NCBI GenBank assembly: GCA_039944535.1
Contig: JBDUYP010000008.1
Span: 57,928-121,927 of the forward strand
Reading direction: 5' to 3'
DNA length: 64,000 nucleotides
Source: JAMZMI01 sp039944535
GTDB taxonomy: Bacteria; Bacteroidota; Bacteroidia; Cytophagales; Cyclobacteriaceae
The notes beneath the pieces are model-generated. The model was not told where the DNA came from. It ran no database searches and was given only the letters and a program-made list of their open reading frames with translations. Shown in pieces: positions 38,101-47,600 of the stretch (the stretch's first letter is position 1; every line of letters starts with the position of its first letter). Both the position numbers and the translations under genes were made by a program.

Positions 38101-38149
38101 GTAGGACAAACCAAAACAAGGTGATCATAATGTATTTGTTTGCTCTCAT
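35144..38149 (-). CDS. SusC-family TonB-dependent transporter (PUL A)
   Basis: A 1001-residue outer-membrane importer. Signal peptide to about residue 23, a carboxypeptidase-regulatory-like domain (about 27-100, ITGVVTSAEDKEPLVGVTVK), a TonB-box-like segment LEEVVVVGYGTQEKKDVTGA, the plug (about 115-220, with VRIRGGNSINGSNEPLYVVD and VLKDASATSIYGSRGGNGVV), and a beta-barrel ending in an aromatic Phe (GFNMTF). There is no N-terminal STN domain, in contrast to the SusC at 58090-61341; this fits control by the HTCS rather than by a sigma/anti-sigma pair. It is the first gene of the PUL A operon and faces the HTCS. Confidence 0.96.
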   Translation of the reverse strand: MRANKYIMITLFWFVLLVGTSYGQTPTITGVVTSAEDKEPLVGVTVKIKGTLEGTISDIDGKYSISTQKENPTLVFSYIGYETTEAVIGNRQIVDIAMEADLSELEEVVVVGYGTQEKKDVTGAISSIGTKDIQNVPLRSVDQALQGRSAGVFFVQSSGMPGAAASVRIRGGNSINGSNEPLYVVDGVPIASGSGDATSLNPLNTISPNDIQSIEVLKDASATSIYGSRGGNGVVLITTKRGKSGQGRISVNVYHGIQKETNRYELLNAKEYETLANEASVADGGPLLYDPNLNPASTDWQDAMIRDYAPVSNYNVSATGGGNGTNYLISFDYYKQEGIIKASDLERYSFRLNLDKDINDRITVGNSLTASYVETNRANSGSIFSMLTTAPNLPIKQPDGSFTSFNNNGIGFNNPVALLSAYQNLNKTFRTIGNAYASAEILEGLTIRSSWGLDASFNKNDSYIGQTVFTGEQVGGNASVFSGQTYTWLNENTINYKKSYGIHDLDLLAGFTQQSSRYESVSASATGFLNDVTRTYDLGLGNAEAAELPASAAANWVIHSYIGRINYGYDDRYLVTLTGRADGSSRFGSNNRFGFFPSVALAWRAIEEDFIQDLGLFSDMKVRLSHGVTGNQDGIGNHPSLDLWDGVQYVIGDQIVNGITSSQVGNQNLKWERTAQSDIGLELGFFNNRLTLVADAYYKKTSDLLLAVTIPASSGFTSGTKNIGSIENKGFEFSANGVIVDKAVSWTSSANITFNKNKILALGGEDEILPSSSSTIIKIGESLGTFYGYVSDGLFQSTDEILGSAQPGAKPGDIRFVDFDENGVINEADQQIIGNAQPEFFGGWNNSISYKGFELSVLMQFVYGNDLYNLNLKTLENLTGNQNQRRTVLNRWTAENTETNIPRSTSTKPVNVSYDRYVEDGSYLRLKNIQLAYDLPTSLIDKAGLKNLRVYVNAQNLLTFTKYTGLDPEVSRYGSSNINQGFDSGAYPNTKLFTAGFNMTF

Positions 38150-38347
38150 ATTTTAAGTTGTTTGGTTGTTAACATATATATCCTGGCCTGAGCCATCACA
38201 TATGTTCACAAAGCAAGACATTACTGCATTGCTCAATCTTCAATTTCGCGTCTTAAATCTTGAAAATAATTCCAAAATATGCATTTAGGAGAAGTATTAA
38301 CTGATATTATCACATTATGCGTGCTTTTTTAATTTAATTTCAAGCTC
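38150..38347. promoter_or_regulatory. Divergent promoter region of SusC (PUL A) and the HTCS
   Basis: The 198 bp between the two start codons must hold both promoters and, by analogy with other HTCS loci, a direct-repeat or palindromic binding site for the regulator. Visible is an inverted repeat AACATAT (38171-38177) / ATATGTT (38200-38206), which would also form a hairpin in the SusC leader. No convincing -7 TAnnTTTG box was found. Confidence 0.55.
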
Positions 38348-41300
38348 ATGAAATTGATGGTATCTATAACAAGAGTAGCACTGCTTTTATTCTTTATTTT
38401 ATCGTATAAAATGGTCTTCTCGCAAACTGGTGAACGCGTGCTTATGCTTGCCGATAAAGATGGACTACCACAAAACAAGGTAAAAGGAATCCTGAATGAT
38501 CAACACGGATATATCTGGATTGGCACTCAAAACGGAGTGGCTAAATATGATGGATATACATTCAAGAATTATCCAGAGCTGAACGGTAAAGAGATAAGTA
38601 AACTCTATATAAGCAAACGAAATGATCTGTGGATAGGGACTCATAGTGGGCTTTATATGTTAGATCGAATTAGAGATGAGTTCACACAAATCTCACTAGG
38701 AGATATCAGAGATATCACAGAAGCAGAAGGCCACATATACTTTATAACTCCGGACAACTTGTATGGCCTTGAAGAAGAGCGAGCAATTATTAAGTACGAA
38801 ATAGAAACCTCGCACAACCTCAAGCAACTTGTATATATCAATGGAATCTTCTACCTGGGGCTTGGAAGCAAACAAGGTATTTTAAGCATCCGAACGATTG
38901 AAGGCAAAGTTTTAAATTCGGAACAAAGTCTAGATGATCACCTGCCTAACCATGTGATCACCTGCCTACGCATGATCGACAATAAATTATGGGCCGGCAC
39001 TTCAGAAGGGTATGTGTTTGAGCAAATCGGAAAACAATTCAGAAGTATTGACATAAATAACAGCTATTCCATTAAGGACATTATCCGTCTAAGTGGCGCA
39101 ACGTGGGTTGCCACCGATGGCAATGGTGTTTTCGTACTTGACTCAGGCAGGAATGCCGTTAATCATTACTATGATGACCCAAATTCGAAAAGTATTTTAG
39201 GTAGCAACAACATTCATTCAATGATGAAAATGCCCAATGGAGACTTGTGGATGGGCACTTACGATGCTGGTATATGTTACTTATCCTCTCAAAGCACGCA
39301 ATTCAAAAACCTGGCGGACACCTACAAATCAAAACAAGTCCCTTTGAACAGGAACGCTACTGCAAGCTATGAAGACTCTGACAAAAACCTCTGGCTGGGA
39401 ACTCAGACCGGGTTTATGAAAATAAACACCCGTGAAAATGATATTCGAACAATCGGTTTTGACACAAGTCAAAAACTACTGGGAGGGTCTAAAGTTCTGG
39501 CTATCCATGAATCTAGAAACAAAGAAATGTGGGTAGGAACCTATGACGGTGGACTGGGGCACTTTTCCAAAGACATGAGGCATTTGGCTACCTATTTTCC
39601 TTTCAGTGATGGGCTCAAAAGAGAACAAAACATCAACTTCATACTTCCTTACTCCAAGAACCAAATCCTAATTAACTCCATGTACAAGGGGATCGGGGTT
39701 TTCAATATTGAAAACAGAGAGATATCAAAAATCCCTCTGGTGGCTAGCGATACGATATGGGAGTATCATACTCAGGTAGTAAGACAGTTTGACAAAATCA
39801 CTTATGCTTACGTATTTGGCAAAGACCTTTGCGCAATAGACGAGGGAACGAAAACACTAAAAGCTGTCCTGACTCCTACGCATAATGTCAATGATTTTTT
39901 AAAAAACCGTGATAACACATTTTGGCTAGCCACAAGAGGGGCAGGTCTTTTACTGATGGATACAGAGGGGCAGGTTCTAAAACATCTGGATCTGCAAGAC
40001 GGACTCCCGTCCAACTTTCTGTTGAGAATAGAAAAAGATCATTTGGAAAACTTATGGGTAACAAGCATCTCTGGTCTGGCTAAAATAGATGTCAACGACA
40101 ATATCACCCTTTATGACCACCGTCATGGCTTACCATCAAAGGAGTTCAGCCCTTTTGTATCGACAATTCTTCATAACAACAATCTACTATTCGGAACTGT
40201 TGCCGGATTTGTAATGACAAACCCAAACGAGCAACTGAACACTTCATTCCCCCCAAAGGTGGTTATCTCAGATATAACTTTTCAAAATAAAAGTGTCAAA
40301 ACTTTGGTCGAGGAAATACCTCTGGACCAACCCATTGAAAGTTTACAGACCATAGAACTCCCCTTTGATCGAAACTCATTCACAATTCATTTTTTCAATA
40401 ATGACTATGATTTACCTAAGTACAACACCTTTCAATATCGGATGAAGGGTCTGGAAAAAGAATGGATTAACCTGCACGAGCACACACATACCACCTACAC
40501 CAACCTACTACCAGGAACCTATCAGTTTCAAGTCAACTCTACCAATAAATACAATGTAAAAGGACTGACTCCCACGACCCTTAATATTACCATCATGCCG
40601 CCCTGGTATTTATCAAAATGGGCTTATGGTTTATACGTGTTGATTTTCATGTGCTTGATTTATGCCATTTACAGGGTGATTTTATACCGAGCACATGTTA
40701 AAAAGGAACTTGAGTTTTCTGAATTTAAAGTAGAAGCGATCAAAGATCTCAATGAAAAAAAACTAAAGTTTTTCACCAACATAACACACGACTTTAAGAC
40801 TCCTCTAACCCTGATATCGGCTCCTCTAGAATCACTCCTAAAGGATAGCGAATTGAATAAGGAAACCAGAGACTTGCTGAATTTAATAAAGAGAAATTCT
40901 GATAGACTGCATCATTTAATCATAGATCTTCTGGATTTCAGAAAAATAAGCAACGAGCATAAACTGACCTTAGAAGCCTCTAAAACTGACCTGAACCGTT
41001 TTTTTCTGGATCTTTTCGAACCATTTAACAGTGCTTGTTTGTCTCAGAACATCACGCTATCACTAGACAACCAATGCAGTGAGCCTGCGTATTTCGACAA
41101 TGAAAAGGTGAAGCGTATCATGTGGAATGTGCTTTCTAATTCTCTGAAATTCACTCCTAAAAATGGCAAAATAGCGATCTCATGCTCTACAGATGAGTCA
41201 GATTCATCTAAACTCAGAATTTCTGTGCGAGACTCAGGAAAGGGGCTGACTAGCGAAGAAATAGACCACCTATTTGATCGATACTATCAGGGATCTACTG

Positions 41301-42292
41301 CCAGGCAAGGAACCGGTCTGGGACTCTCGATCGTGGACGGGTTGGTCAAAGCTCAGCGCGGTGAAATCTCCATCTATTCCACACCTGGGGAGGGAGCAGA
41401 GTTTGTCATAACAATCCCTTTCAGAAAGAAAGACTACAAAGACGTTGAAATCATATCCAAACCCAGAGGAAACTATCAGTTTATTCCTGATGAAGATAGA
41501 ACCAATCAAGAAGAGACAGTAGATGCCCCAAATGCGAAATACAACTTACCCGTTTTACTCATAGCAGAGGATAATTATGAATTGAATGCTTTTTTAGCCA
41601 GTATATTTCAAAGCCAGTTTAAAGTACTCTCCTGTCGTGATGGTCAGGAGGCCCTGACAATGGCTCAGAAAAAAGCGCCTGACTTGATTATAAGTGATGT
41701 GTTAATGCCAAACATGGATGGTTATGAGCTATGTGAAAAAATCAAATCTGATCTTACCACTTCTCATATACCTGTTATTTTGCTGACCGCAAACAGCTCG
41801 CTGGATGAGCAGGTCAAAGGGATGAAACGAGGAGCGGATGTGTATATCACCAAACCTTTTAAAACCGAATTCCTGGTGGCCTCTGTGAACTCCGTTTTGG
41901 ATAACAGAGAAAAACTCCGGGCAAAGTTTCAACTGCTTGATCATGTCAATGAGGATGAAGACGACCTTTCCACGCAGGATCAGGAGTTCATCAACAAACT
42001 CAAAAATTATATCAACCAAAATATTGACAACCAGGGACTATCAGTCGATAGCCTGTCTGACCACATGAACTGCAGTAAATCCAGTTTGATTAGAAAAGTG
42101 AAAGGACTCACTGGCCTAACTCCAATGGCATTTCTGAGAACATTTAGGCTGAATACAGCTTACGAAGCTCTCATGCAAAATAACCTCAGCGTCAGTGAGG
42201 TCTCATATAAGACTGGATTCTCTGACCCGAACTATTTCACTACCTGCTTCAAAAAACAGTTTGGAAAAAACCCTTCGAGGATCAAGGAGTAA
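38348..42292 (+). CDS. Hybrid two-component system regulator (HTCS)
   Basis: A 1314-residue one-protein sensor and transcription factor. After a signal sequence comes a large periplasmic double beta-propeller of Reg_prop repeats (about 25-680; recurring LWIGTxxGL motifs), then a Y_Y_Y domain (about 690-745) and a membrane helix (about 757-778). The HisKA site is ITHDFKTPL (His814), followed by an HATPase with NVLSNSLKF, DSGKGL and GTGLGLSIV. The receiver has its phospho-acceptor in IISDVLMPNMDG (Asp1117), and an AraC-type HTH lies at about 1205-1314 (ending FGKNPSRIKE). All catalytic residues are present. Family members bind an oligosaccharide of the target glycan in the periplasm and activate the adjacent PUL; this one is divergent from SusC, so PUL A is its likely regulon. 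Confidence 0.95.
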   Translation: MKLMVSITRVALLLFFILSYKMVFSQTGERVLMLADKDGLPQNKVKGILNDQHGYIWIGTQNGVAKYDGYTFKNYPELNGKEISKLYISKRNDLWIGTHSGLYMLDRIRDEFTQISLGDIRDITEAEGHIYFITPDNLYGLEEERAIIKYEIETSHNLKQLVYINGIFYLGLGSKQGILSIRTIEGKVLNSEQSLDDHLPNHVITCLRMIDNKLWAGTSEGYVFEQIGKQFRSIDINNSYSIKDIIRLSGATWVATDGNGVFVLDSGRNAVNHYYDDPNSKSILGSNNIHSMMKMPNGDLWMGTYDAGICYLSSQSTQFKNLADTYKSKQVPLNRNATASYEDSDKNLWLGTQTGFMKINTRENDIRTIGFDTSQKLLGGSKVLAIHESRNKEMWVGTYDGGLGHFSKDMRHLATYFPFSDGLKREQNINFILPYSKNQILINSMYKGIGVFNIENREISKIPLVASDTIWEYHTQVVRQFDKITYAYVFGKDLCAIDEGTKTLKAVLTPTHNVNDFLKNRDNTFWLATRGAGLLLMDTEGQVLKHLDLQDGLPSNFLLRIEKDHLENLWVTSISGLAKIDVNDNITLYDHRHGLPSKEFSPFVSTILHNNNLLFGTVAGFVMTNPNEQLNTSFPPKVVISDITFQNKSVKTLVEEIPLDQPIESLQTIELPFDRNSFTIHFFNNDYDLPKYNTFQYRMKGLEKEWINLHEHTHTTYTNLLPGTYQFQVNSTNKYNVKGLTPTTLNITIMPPWYLSKWAYGLYVLIFMCLIYAIYRVILYRAHVKKELEFSEFKVEAIKDLNEKKLKFFTNITHDFKTPLTLISAPLESLLKDSELNKETRDLLNLIKRNSDRLHHLIIDLLDFRKISNEHKLTLEASKTDLNRFFLDLFEPFNSACLSQNITLSLDNQCSEPAYFDNEKVKRIMWNVLSNSLKFTPKNGKIAISCSTDESDSSKLRISVRDSGKGLTSEEIDHLFDRYYQGSTARQGTGLGLSIVDGLVKAQRGEISIYSTPGEGAEFVITIPFRKKDYKDVEIISKPRGNYQFIPDEDRTNQEETVDAPNAKYNLPVLLIAEDNYELNAFLASIFQSQFKVLSCRDGQEALTMAQKKAPDLIISDVLMPNMDGYELCEKIKSDLTTSHIPVILLTANSSLDEQVKGMKRGADVYITKPFKTEFLVASVNSVLDNREKLRAKFQLLDHVNEDEDDLSTQDQEFINKLKNYINQNIDNQGLSVDSLSDHMNCSKSSLIRKVKGLTGLTPMAFLRTFRLNTAYEALMQNNLSVSEVSYKTGFSDPNYFTTCFKKQFGKNPSRIKE

Positions 42293-42413
42293 GTAGGCCC
42301 CTTTGTTTGGGCACACATAAAAAAGTGACGCTCGGTGATCGATGCTCATCCATCATTTTGAACTTGCTCCTTGACCTCATCTAATGGCATTGCCATACGA
42401 CCGGAATTGATTC

Positions 42414-43742
42414 TTATTTAATCAATTCCTCCTCCAACTCTTCCAAAGATTTTCCTTTGGTTTCGGGCATCATAAAATGGGTGTAGAACAACTGTAGAAT
42501 CATAAAGCATCCGAACAACACAAATGCAACCCAAGGTGCAAAAGCATTAATCAAAACAGAACCAAAGAGAGTAATTAGGGCAGCAAAAACCCAATGTGTA
42601 CCACTGCCCCATGCCTGACCGTAGGCTCGCACCCTATTAGGAAATATTTCAGATATAAATATCCAGATCACCGATCCCTGGCCGATGGCATGGGAGGCGA
42701 TGAAAGTCAAAATAAATATGAGTTTGAATATGGCACTGGATTCGACATAAAACCCATAAGCCACCATGAACAGACTAATGATATAGCCGACAGAGCCAAT
42801 ATACATCAGTTGTTTTCTTCCTGCCTTGTCAATCAACACCATCCCCACAAAGGTGAAAGCCAAATTCACGATACCTATTGAGATCGAACTTAATAGCGAA
42901 TCTGAGGAGCCAAATCCTGCTTTCTGCAGAATCTCTGGCGCATAATAAAGAATAAAATTGATCCCTGACAATTGGTTGAAAAAAGCGATCAAAAATGCCA
43001 ATATCAATGAACGTTTGTACTTAGCTGAGAACACCGAAGATTTATCATCTTTTGTTTTACGGTGATCCTCTTCTATGGCCTTTAGCATAGAAGTAGCTTC
43101 TTCTTCCGATTGAGACAACTCCCTGAGCACTTTTTCGGCACTAGCATGATCGTTCCGATGAATAACCAGCCATCTTGGGCTTTTGGGTACACCAAATACC
43201 ATTAATGTATAAATGAGTGCAGGAAGTGCTTCTATTCCCAGCATCCAACGCCAATCGTTACCTCCGCCCACACCCTGAAGCAGATAATTAGAGATGAATG
43301 CTATCAGGATTCCAAACACCAAATTGAACTGATAAAGTATGCCCAACCGGCCTCTATTGCTGGCTGAAGATATCTCAGAGATATACGTAGGCACGGCAAT
43401 AGAAGATACCCCCACTCCTAGTCCACCAATGAAACGAAAAAAGGAGAACCAATAAGGGTCAGACGCCAAACCACTACCCAGGGCTGAGGCAAAATACAAA
43501 ACTCCGACCCAGATCAATGTTGTCTTTCTGCCGAACTTATCAGTAGGAATACCTGCCAGCATAGCCCCCACCACAGTGCCCCACAGCGCCATAGACATGA
43601 TAAAAGTACCGTGAAACCACTCTGAAGTATTCCACAACGTTTTAAGCGGGAGGTTAGCCCCAGAAATCACGACCGTATCAAATCCAAACAAAAAACCGGC
43701 TAAAGAAGCGGTTAGAGAGGCTATAATCAGCTTTCTATTCAT
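42414..43742 (-). CDS. MFS sugar porter (hexose:H+ symporter type)
   Basis: A 442-residue, 12-helix inner-membrane transporter of the sugar porter family. Signature motifs are GFLFGFDTVVISGA in helix 1, DKFGRK after helix 2, the ISEISSASNRGRL loop, VPKSPRWLV at the central loop and PETKGKSLEELEEE at the C-terminus. It is the last gene of PUL B and its ATG overlaps the ROK kinase stop by 4 nt (ATGA). Together they form an import and phosphorylation pair; given the GH76/GH125 enzymes upstream, mannose is the likely cargo. It ends convergently with the HTCS gene, 121 bases away. Confidence 0.93.
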   Translation of the reverse strand: MNRKLIIASLTASLAGFLFGFDTVVISGANLPLKTLWNTSEWFHGTFIMSMALWGTVVGAMLAGIPTDKFGRKTTLIWVGVLYFASALGSGLASDPYWFSFFRFIGGLGVGVSSIAVPTYISEISSASNRGRLGILYQFNLVFGILIAFISNYLLQGVGGGNDWRWMLGIEALPALIYTLMVFGVPKSPRWLVIHRNDHASAEKVLRELSQSEEEATSMLKAIEEDHRKTKDDKSSVFSAKYKRSLILAFLIAFFNQLSGINFILYYAPEILQKAGFGSSDSLLSSISIGIVNLAFTFVGMVLIDKAGRKQLMYIGSVGYIISLFMVAYGFYVESSAIFKLIFILTFIASHAIGQGSVIWIFISEIFPNRVRAYGQAWGSGTHWVFAALITLFGSVLINAFAPWVAFVLFGCFMILQLFYTHFMMPETKGKSLEELEEELIK

Positions 43743-44650
43743 GCTATTTTAGTTTTCAAGTACATTTTCTTTTTGACATATGCCGAAGCAGCTCCTAGGA
43801 TTGCAGCACTTTCTCCAAGATTGGATAGGTGTATTGGCTCCATGATTCCGGTTTTGGTGAGTTCCGTTTGCACCTTAGGTAAGAAAATATGTTGCGCTTT
43901 TAACATATTACCCCCTAGGATGATCGCGTCAGGGTTTTCTTTGGACACAAAAAAGTGAATAAACTCCGCCAAGTTAAAAGCGAACTCCTCGAATACTGAT
44001 TTTACTAAAGGTTCGGAATTATTCTTTTCTGTAAGATCCTTTACCCCATGAATCTCCTGCCCCGTCAACTCTGCATATCTCTGATTAAACCATTTAGTGG
44101 AAATAAAATCTTCCACTATCCCGCCTTTAAAAGGGTGTTGCCAAAGCGCTCCATCTACCCCAATCCCATGTCTAATTTTTGCTGTTCCACATCCAGTACC
44201 AAGGGTTATACCAATTGGATTTTGATATTTTCGACCAACTCCCATATCCAATTCTCCTTGAAGGAAACATGCAGCATCGTTGGTCATCCGAATATTTTCC
44301 TCAGGAATCTTCAAAGCCCGAGCAAGACCTTGGCAGACATTTAGTCCATACAAGTTAGAGTATTTCGACAAGCCATCTATGTAACAAATGCCTTGCTCAT
44401 AATCACATGGCCCTGGCATAGCTAATCCAATATATTTGGGCATATCCTTATAATCAGTATAACAAGACTCTACTATGCCTCGCCAAACATTTAGTATTTC
44501 TTCCGTTGGCCCTTGTGAATCTAAATCCACTCTTCGGAGCGAATCAGGGATAATTCTCTTATTGTCCAAATCCACCAATCCCGCGGTTACATGTGAGCCG
44601 CCAATATCCATACCCAGGACATAGTTATTTCCGACAAATAGATTAATCAT
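43739..44650 (-). CDS. ROK-family sugar kinase
   Basis: A 303-residue cytoplasmic kinase. The ATG at 44650 is chosen (a GAGAG sequence lies just upstream); an in-frame TTG at 44662 would add four residues. The ATP-binding motif is YVLGMDIGGSHVTAGLVD and the catalytic region MTNDAACFLQGE contains the expected Asp. The second phosphate motif is IGITLGTGCGTA. The usual ROK zinc motif (CxCGxxGCxE) is missing; the segment after the Gly loop reads GALWQHPFKGGIVEDFIST. Its neighbours suggest phosphorylation of mannose to mannose 6-phosphate, but glucose or fructose cannot be excluded. It is coupled to the MFS porter downstream. Confidence 0.88.
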   Translation of the reverse strand: MINLFVGNNYVLGMDIGGSHVTAGLVDLDNKRIIPDSLRRVDLDSQGPTEEILNVWRGIVESCYTDYKDMPKYIGLAMPGPCDYEQGICYIDGLSKYSNLYGLNVCQGLARALKIPEENIRMTNDAACFLQGELDMGVGRKYQNPIGITLGTGCGTAKIRHGIGVDGALWQHPFKGGIVEDFISTKWFNQRYAELTGQEIHGVKDLTEKNNSEPLVKSVFEEFAFNLAEFIHFFVSKENPDAIILGGNMLKAQHIFLPKVQTELTKTGIMEPIHLSNLGESAAILGAASAYVKKKMYLKTKIA

Positions 44651-44663
44651 ATGTGCTCTCAAA

Positions 44664-47600
44664 CTACTTGATTAGTTTAAAGGTGATTACGCCTTGTTCT
44701 GTGTGAAGCCTCAAAAGGTGAATACCTGACTTCAAGGAGTTGACATCAATTTGATCCTTGGGGTTCAACTCATCATTTAAAAGCATTTTTCCGGCTGCAT
44801 CATATATTTCAAATGGTGTCTGCTTAGTTAAGCCATCAATGAGTATATACTCTTTTGCGGGGTTGGGATAAATAAAAACCTCCCTGTTTCCCTCTCTGAC
44901 ATTCACGATTTGATTGACCGTACGCGAGCCACTGTTAGGCTCAACAATGATTGAACTCATAGCATCATTAAACCCATCATCGTCTAAACAGAAATCATCT
45001 ACAGATTTCTCTAATGAACTACCAGCAAAACCGGAATGCATATAAAGCGTGACGGTATAGCCACTTTTGATTGCAATGGATGATAAAGAGTCATTGGCAT
45101 ATCCAAGAGTCAAAAGCGAACTTAAATCATAACTTCCTTCAAACAGTTCGATAGCATTTCCAGTGTAGGCACAGTCCCGATACAACACGACCGGAGCTGT
45201 GAGGTCTTCGGCATCATTTTGAACGATTTCTACGGTGCTTTGAGCCAGATTAATCAGCACATTACTACTATAGACCTCCTGCCCATCAAGTGGAGCATAC
45301 AACTCCAGACTAGATTTTAACATATCACCATCGGCAAGGGATTCAATTTCATCTACTGTCATTCCTGACCTATGAAAAGTCCACTCTCTATAGTCCGATG
45401 TAGGCCCGTCTAGACTACCCAAGAAAAACCTCTCTGGAACGAGAGTCTCTGAGGCAGTTCCTTGTAAGTTTCCATCAATGTAAAGTAAGGTTTCACCTCT
45501 GGCGTGGTAGTGCGTCAAAGAAATTTTATGCCATTCATTATCATCAACCTGTGTACTATCAGTGGTGATAGACGCTATATCACTAGAATGGTAATCCAAA
45601 TAACCATACTCATCTACTGATAGCAAGCCATATCGGCCACCGGCCAGTGCTAATCCTCCAACTACCCCTGAAGAAGAGGTTTTTATATCAAAGGAAAATG
45701 TAAATGAATGTACGACACCATCCGGAGTGAAATCCAATTGTTTGTCCGAATAATCGAACAAAGTAAGGTATGTTCCGCTCACTTTAGATGGCTGTGTTTT
45801 ACCCGCATTCAAAGCATCAAATAATGAAGGAACAATACTAAGGTACATCTCAGCATGTCCGGCATCATTTGGATGTGACGGATCATTTTGATATCCTGAT
45901 TCCCATTGGCCTAACCCATTATCTATTGTTCCCAAAAGGTTAATACTGGGCACATCCCATTGATGAATCAATAAATTCATCTGCTTAGTGAAGTCATACT
46001 CTGTGCTCGTAAAATCTGCTCGAGCATAGCAATTGGCAATGACTGGATGTATACCATTATTGCGCGCAGAGTCGATCAGCAGCAACATATTATCTCGCCA
46101 CTGATTAAATGCCAACTGACCATTCTCTTTGATACCCTCGTTTCCCAGAGATAAAGCATAAATCACATATTTAGCACATAGTGGCTCTAAATCTGTCTCC
46201 CATCTATTCAATACAGCAGTGGTATTGTTTCCTGGGATACTGATATTACTTACTTCCCAATCCAAGCCATCACCGTTTGAATAACGATTGGATAATTGTT
46301 GGGTGTATTGATAAATATACCCCTCATCATTGGTCGCCCCTATTCCAAAGGGGACAGAAGAGCCCATCACCGCTATGAGTTGGTCATTTGGATTATAACA
46401 AATCTCTCTCAGGTTGGATAAAGGAATGTATTCTGAAATTTTCAATGCCCCTATATATGCAAAGCCTCCTTCTCCAACAGCAAGGTTAAATACGACATCT
46501 TCCCTCGAATCAGGATAAATGGTATCTGTTACTATGATCGTGCTATTATTCCCGTGGTAGCCTGATCCACCTAAATCAGTTCCTGAAGTTTGGAGAGTAT
46601 CAATGGTTGTATTTGATCCCTCAAATCGATATTCAGAACGCCTGGTTGCAGTATTATTTCTTGTTCCAAATAAATTAAACACATACTGCTTGTCAGGGTT
46701 GAGCCCGCTGATGGTAAATCCACCATTGGAAAGTGTATGGAAATAATCCTGAGTTACCGTATTCACCGCAAAATCCCCCAGCAATGACACCTCCGGACTC
46801 AAAAGACCACCATTATTTATGCCATTCATTTCAAAGTCACTAGTGATCTCAATTGAAACTTGTGACCATTTATTGTATTTATCAACAAGAGAAACTGGAG
46901 TGGAGGAAGAGAGTGGGTCATTCAGATTATTCCAGTGATTAAAGTTGATATCCCTGTTTGAGGTGGTATTGCCATTGGACCCGTCGTTTGGTCCGAAATC
47001 GACAAAGTACTCCGTAACTGGTTCAACGACATCTAGCTTCATTGCATTGATATAAGCAAAACTCCCTTCGAGCACACTCACTTCAATCCATATCCGCCCC
47101 TCATTATCTGGAAAAATAACTCCGGAAGAAACGATCGTATTGTTATTTCCGTCATAACCATTTGTTCCAATATCTACTCCGGAAGATTGGAGCGAATCCA
47201 CCTTAACATTGCTTCCTCTAAAGGTATATTGTGATTTGCGTGTCTCCGTATTATCCCTAGAAGAAAATACGTTAAAAACATACCCCTTATCTAATGCCAG
47301 GTTCTTGAAAAGCAGAATACTGTGAGAAGGTGTATGGAAGTAATCCTGAGTAACAGTCGGGATTGCATATTCTCCCAGATTGGCATATTCGGGCTGCAAT
47401 AGTCCTCCATTTTGTATCCCATTGGCTGAGAACGAACCCACACTTACTTTAATTGATGAACTGCTACCATCTGCAGTTATTAAATTAACTGGTATCTGGC
47501 CCAATACCATATTATTCCAATAGTTGTTGTAGTCATCCGGGTTAGAAGTCGCATTTCCATTGGTGACATCATCTTTCCCAAAATCAAAAAGTAGAGACGA

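Noticed and set aside
42293..42413. GCCC/GGGC pairing after the HTCS stop as a possible terminator
   Set aside because: The stem is only 4 bp and has no T tract.
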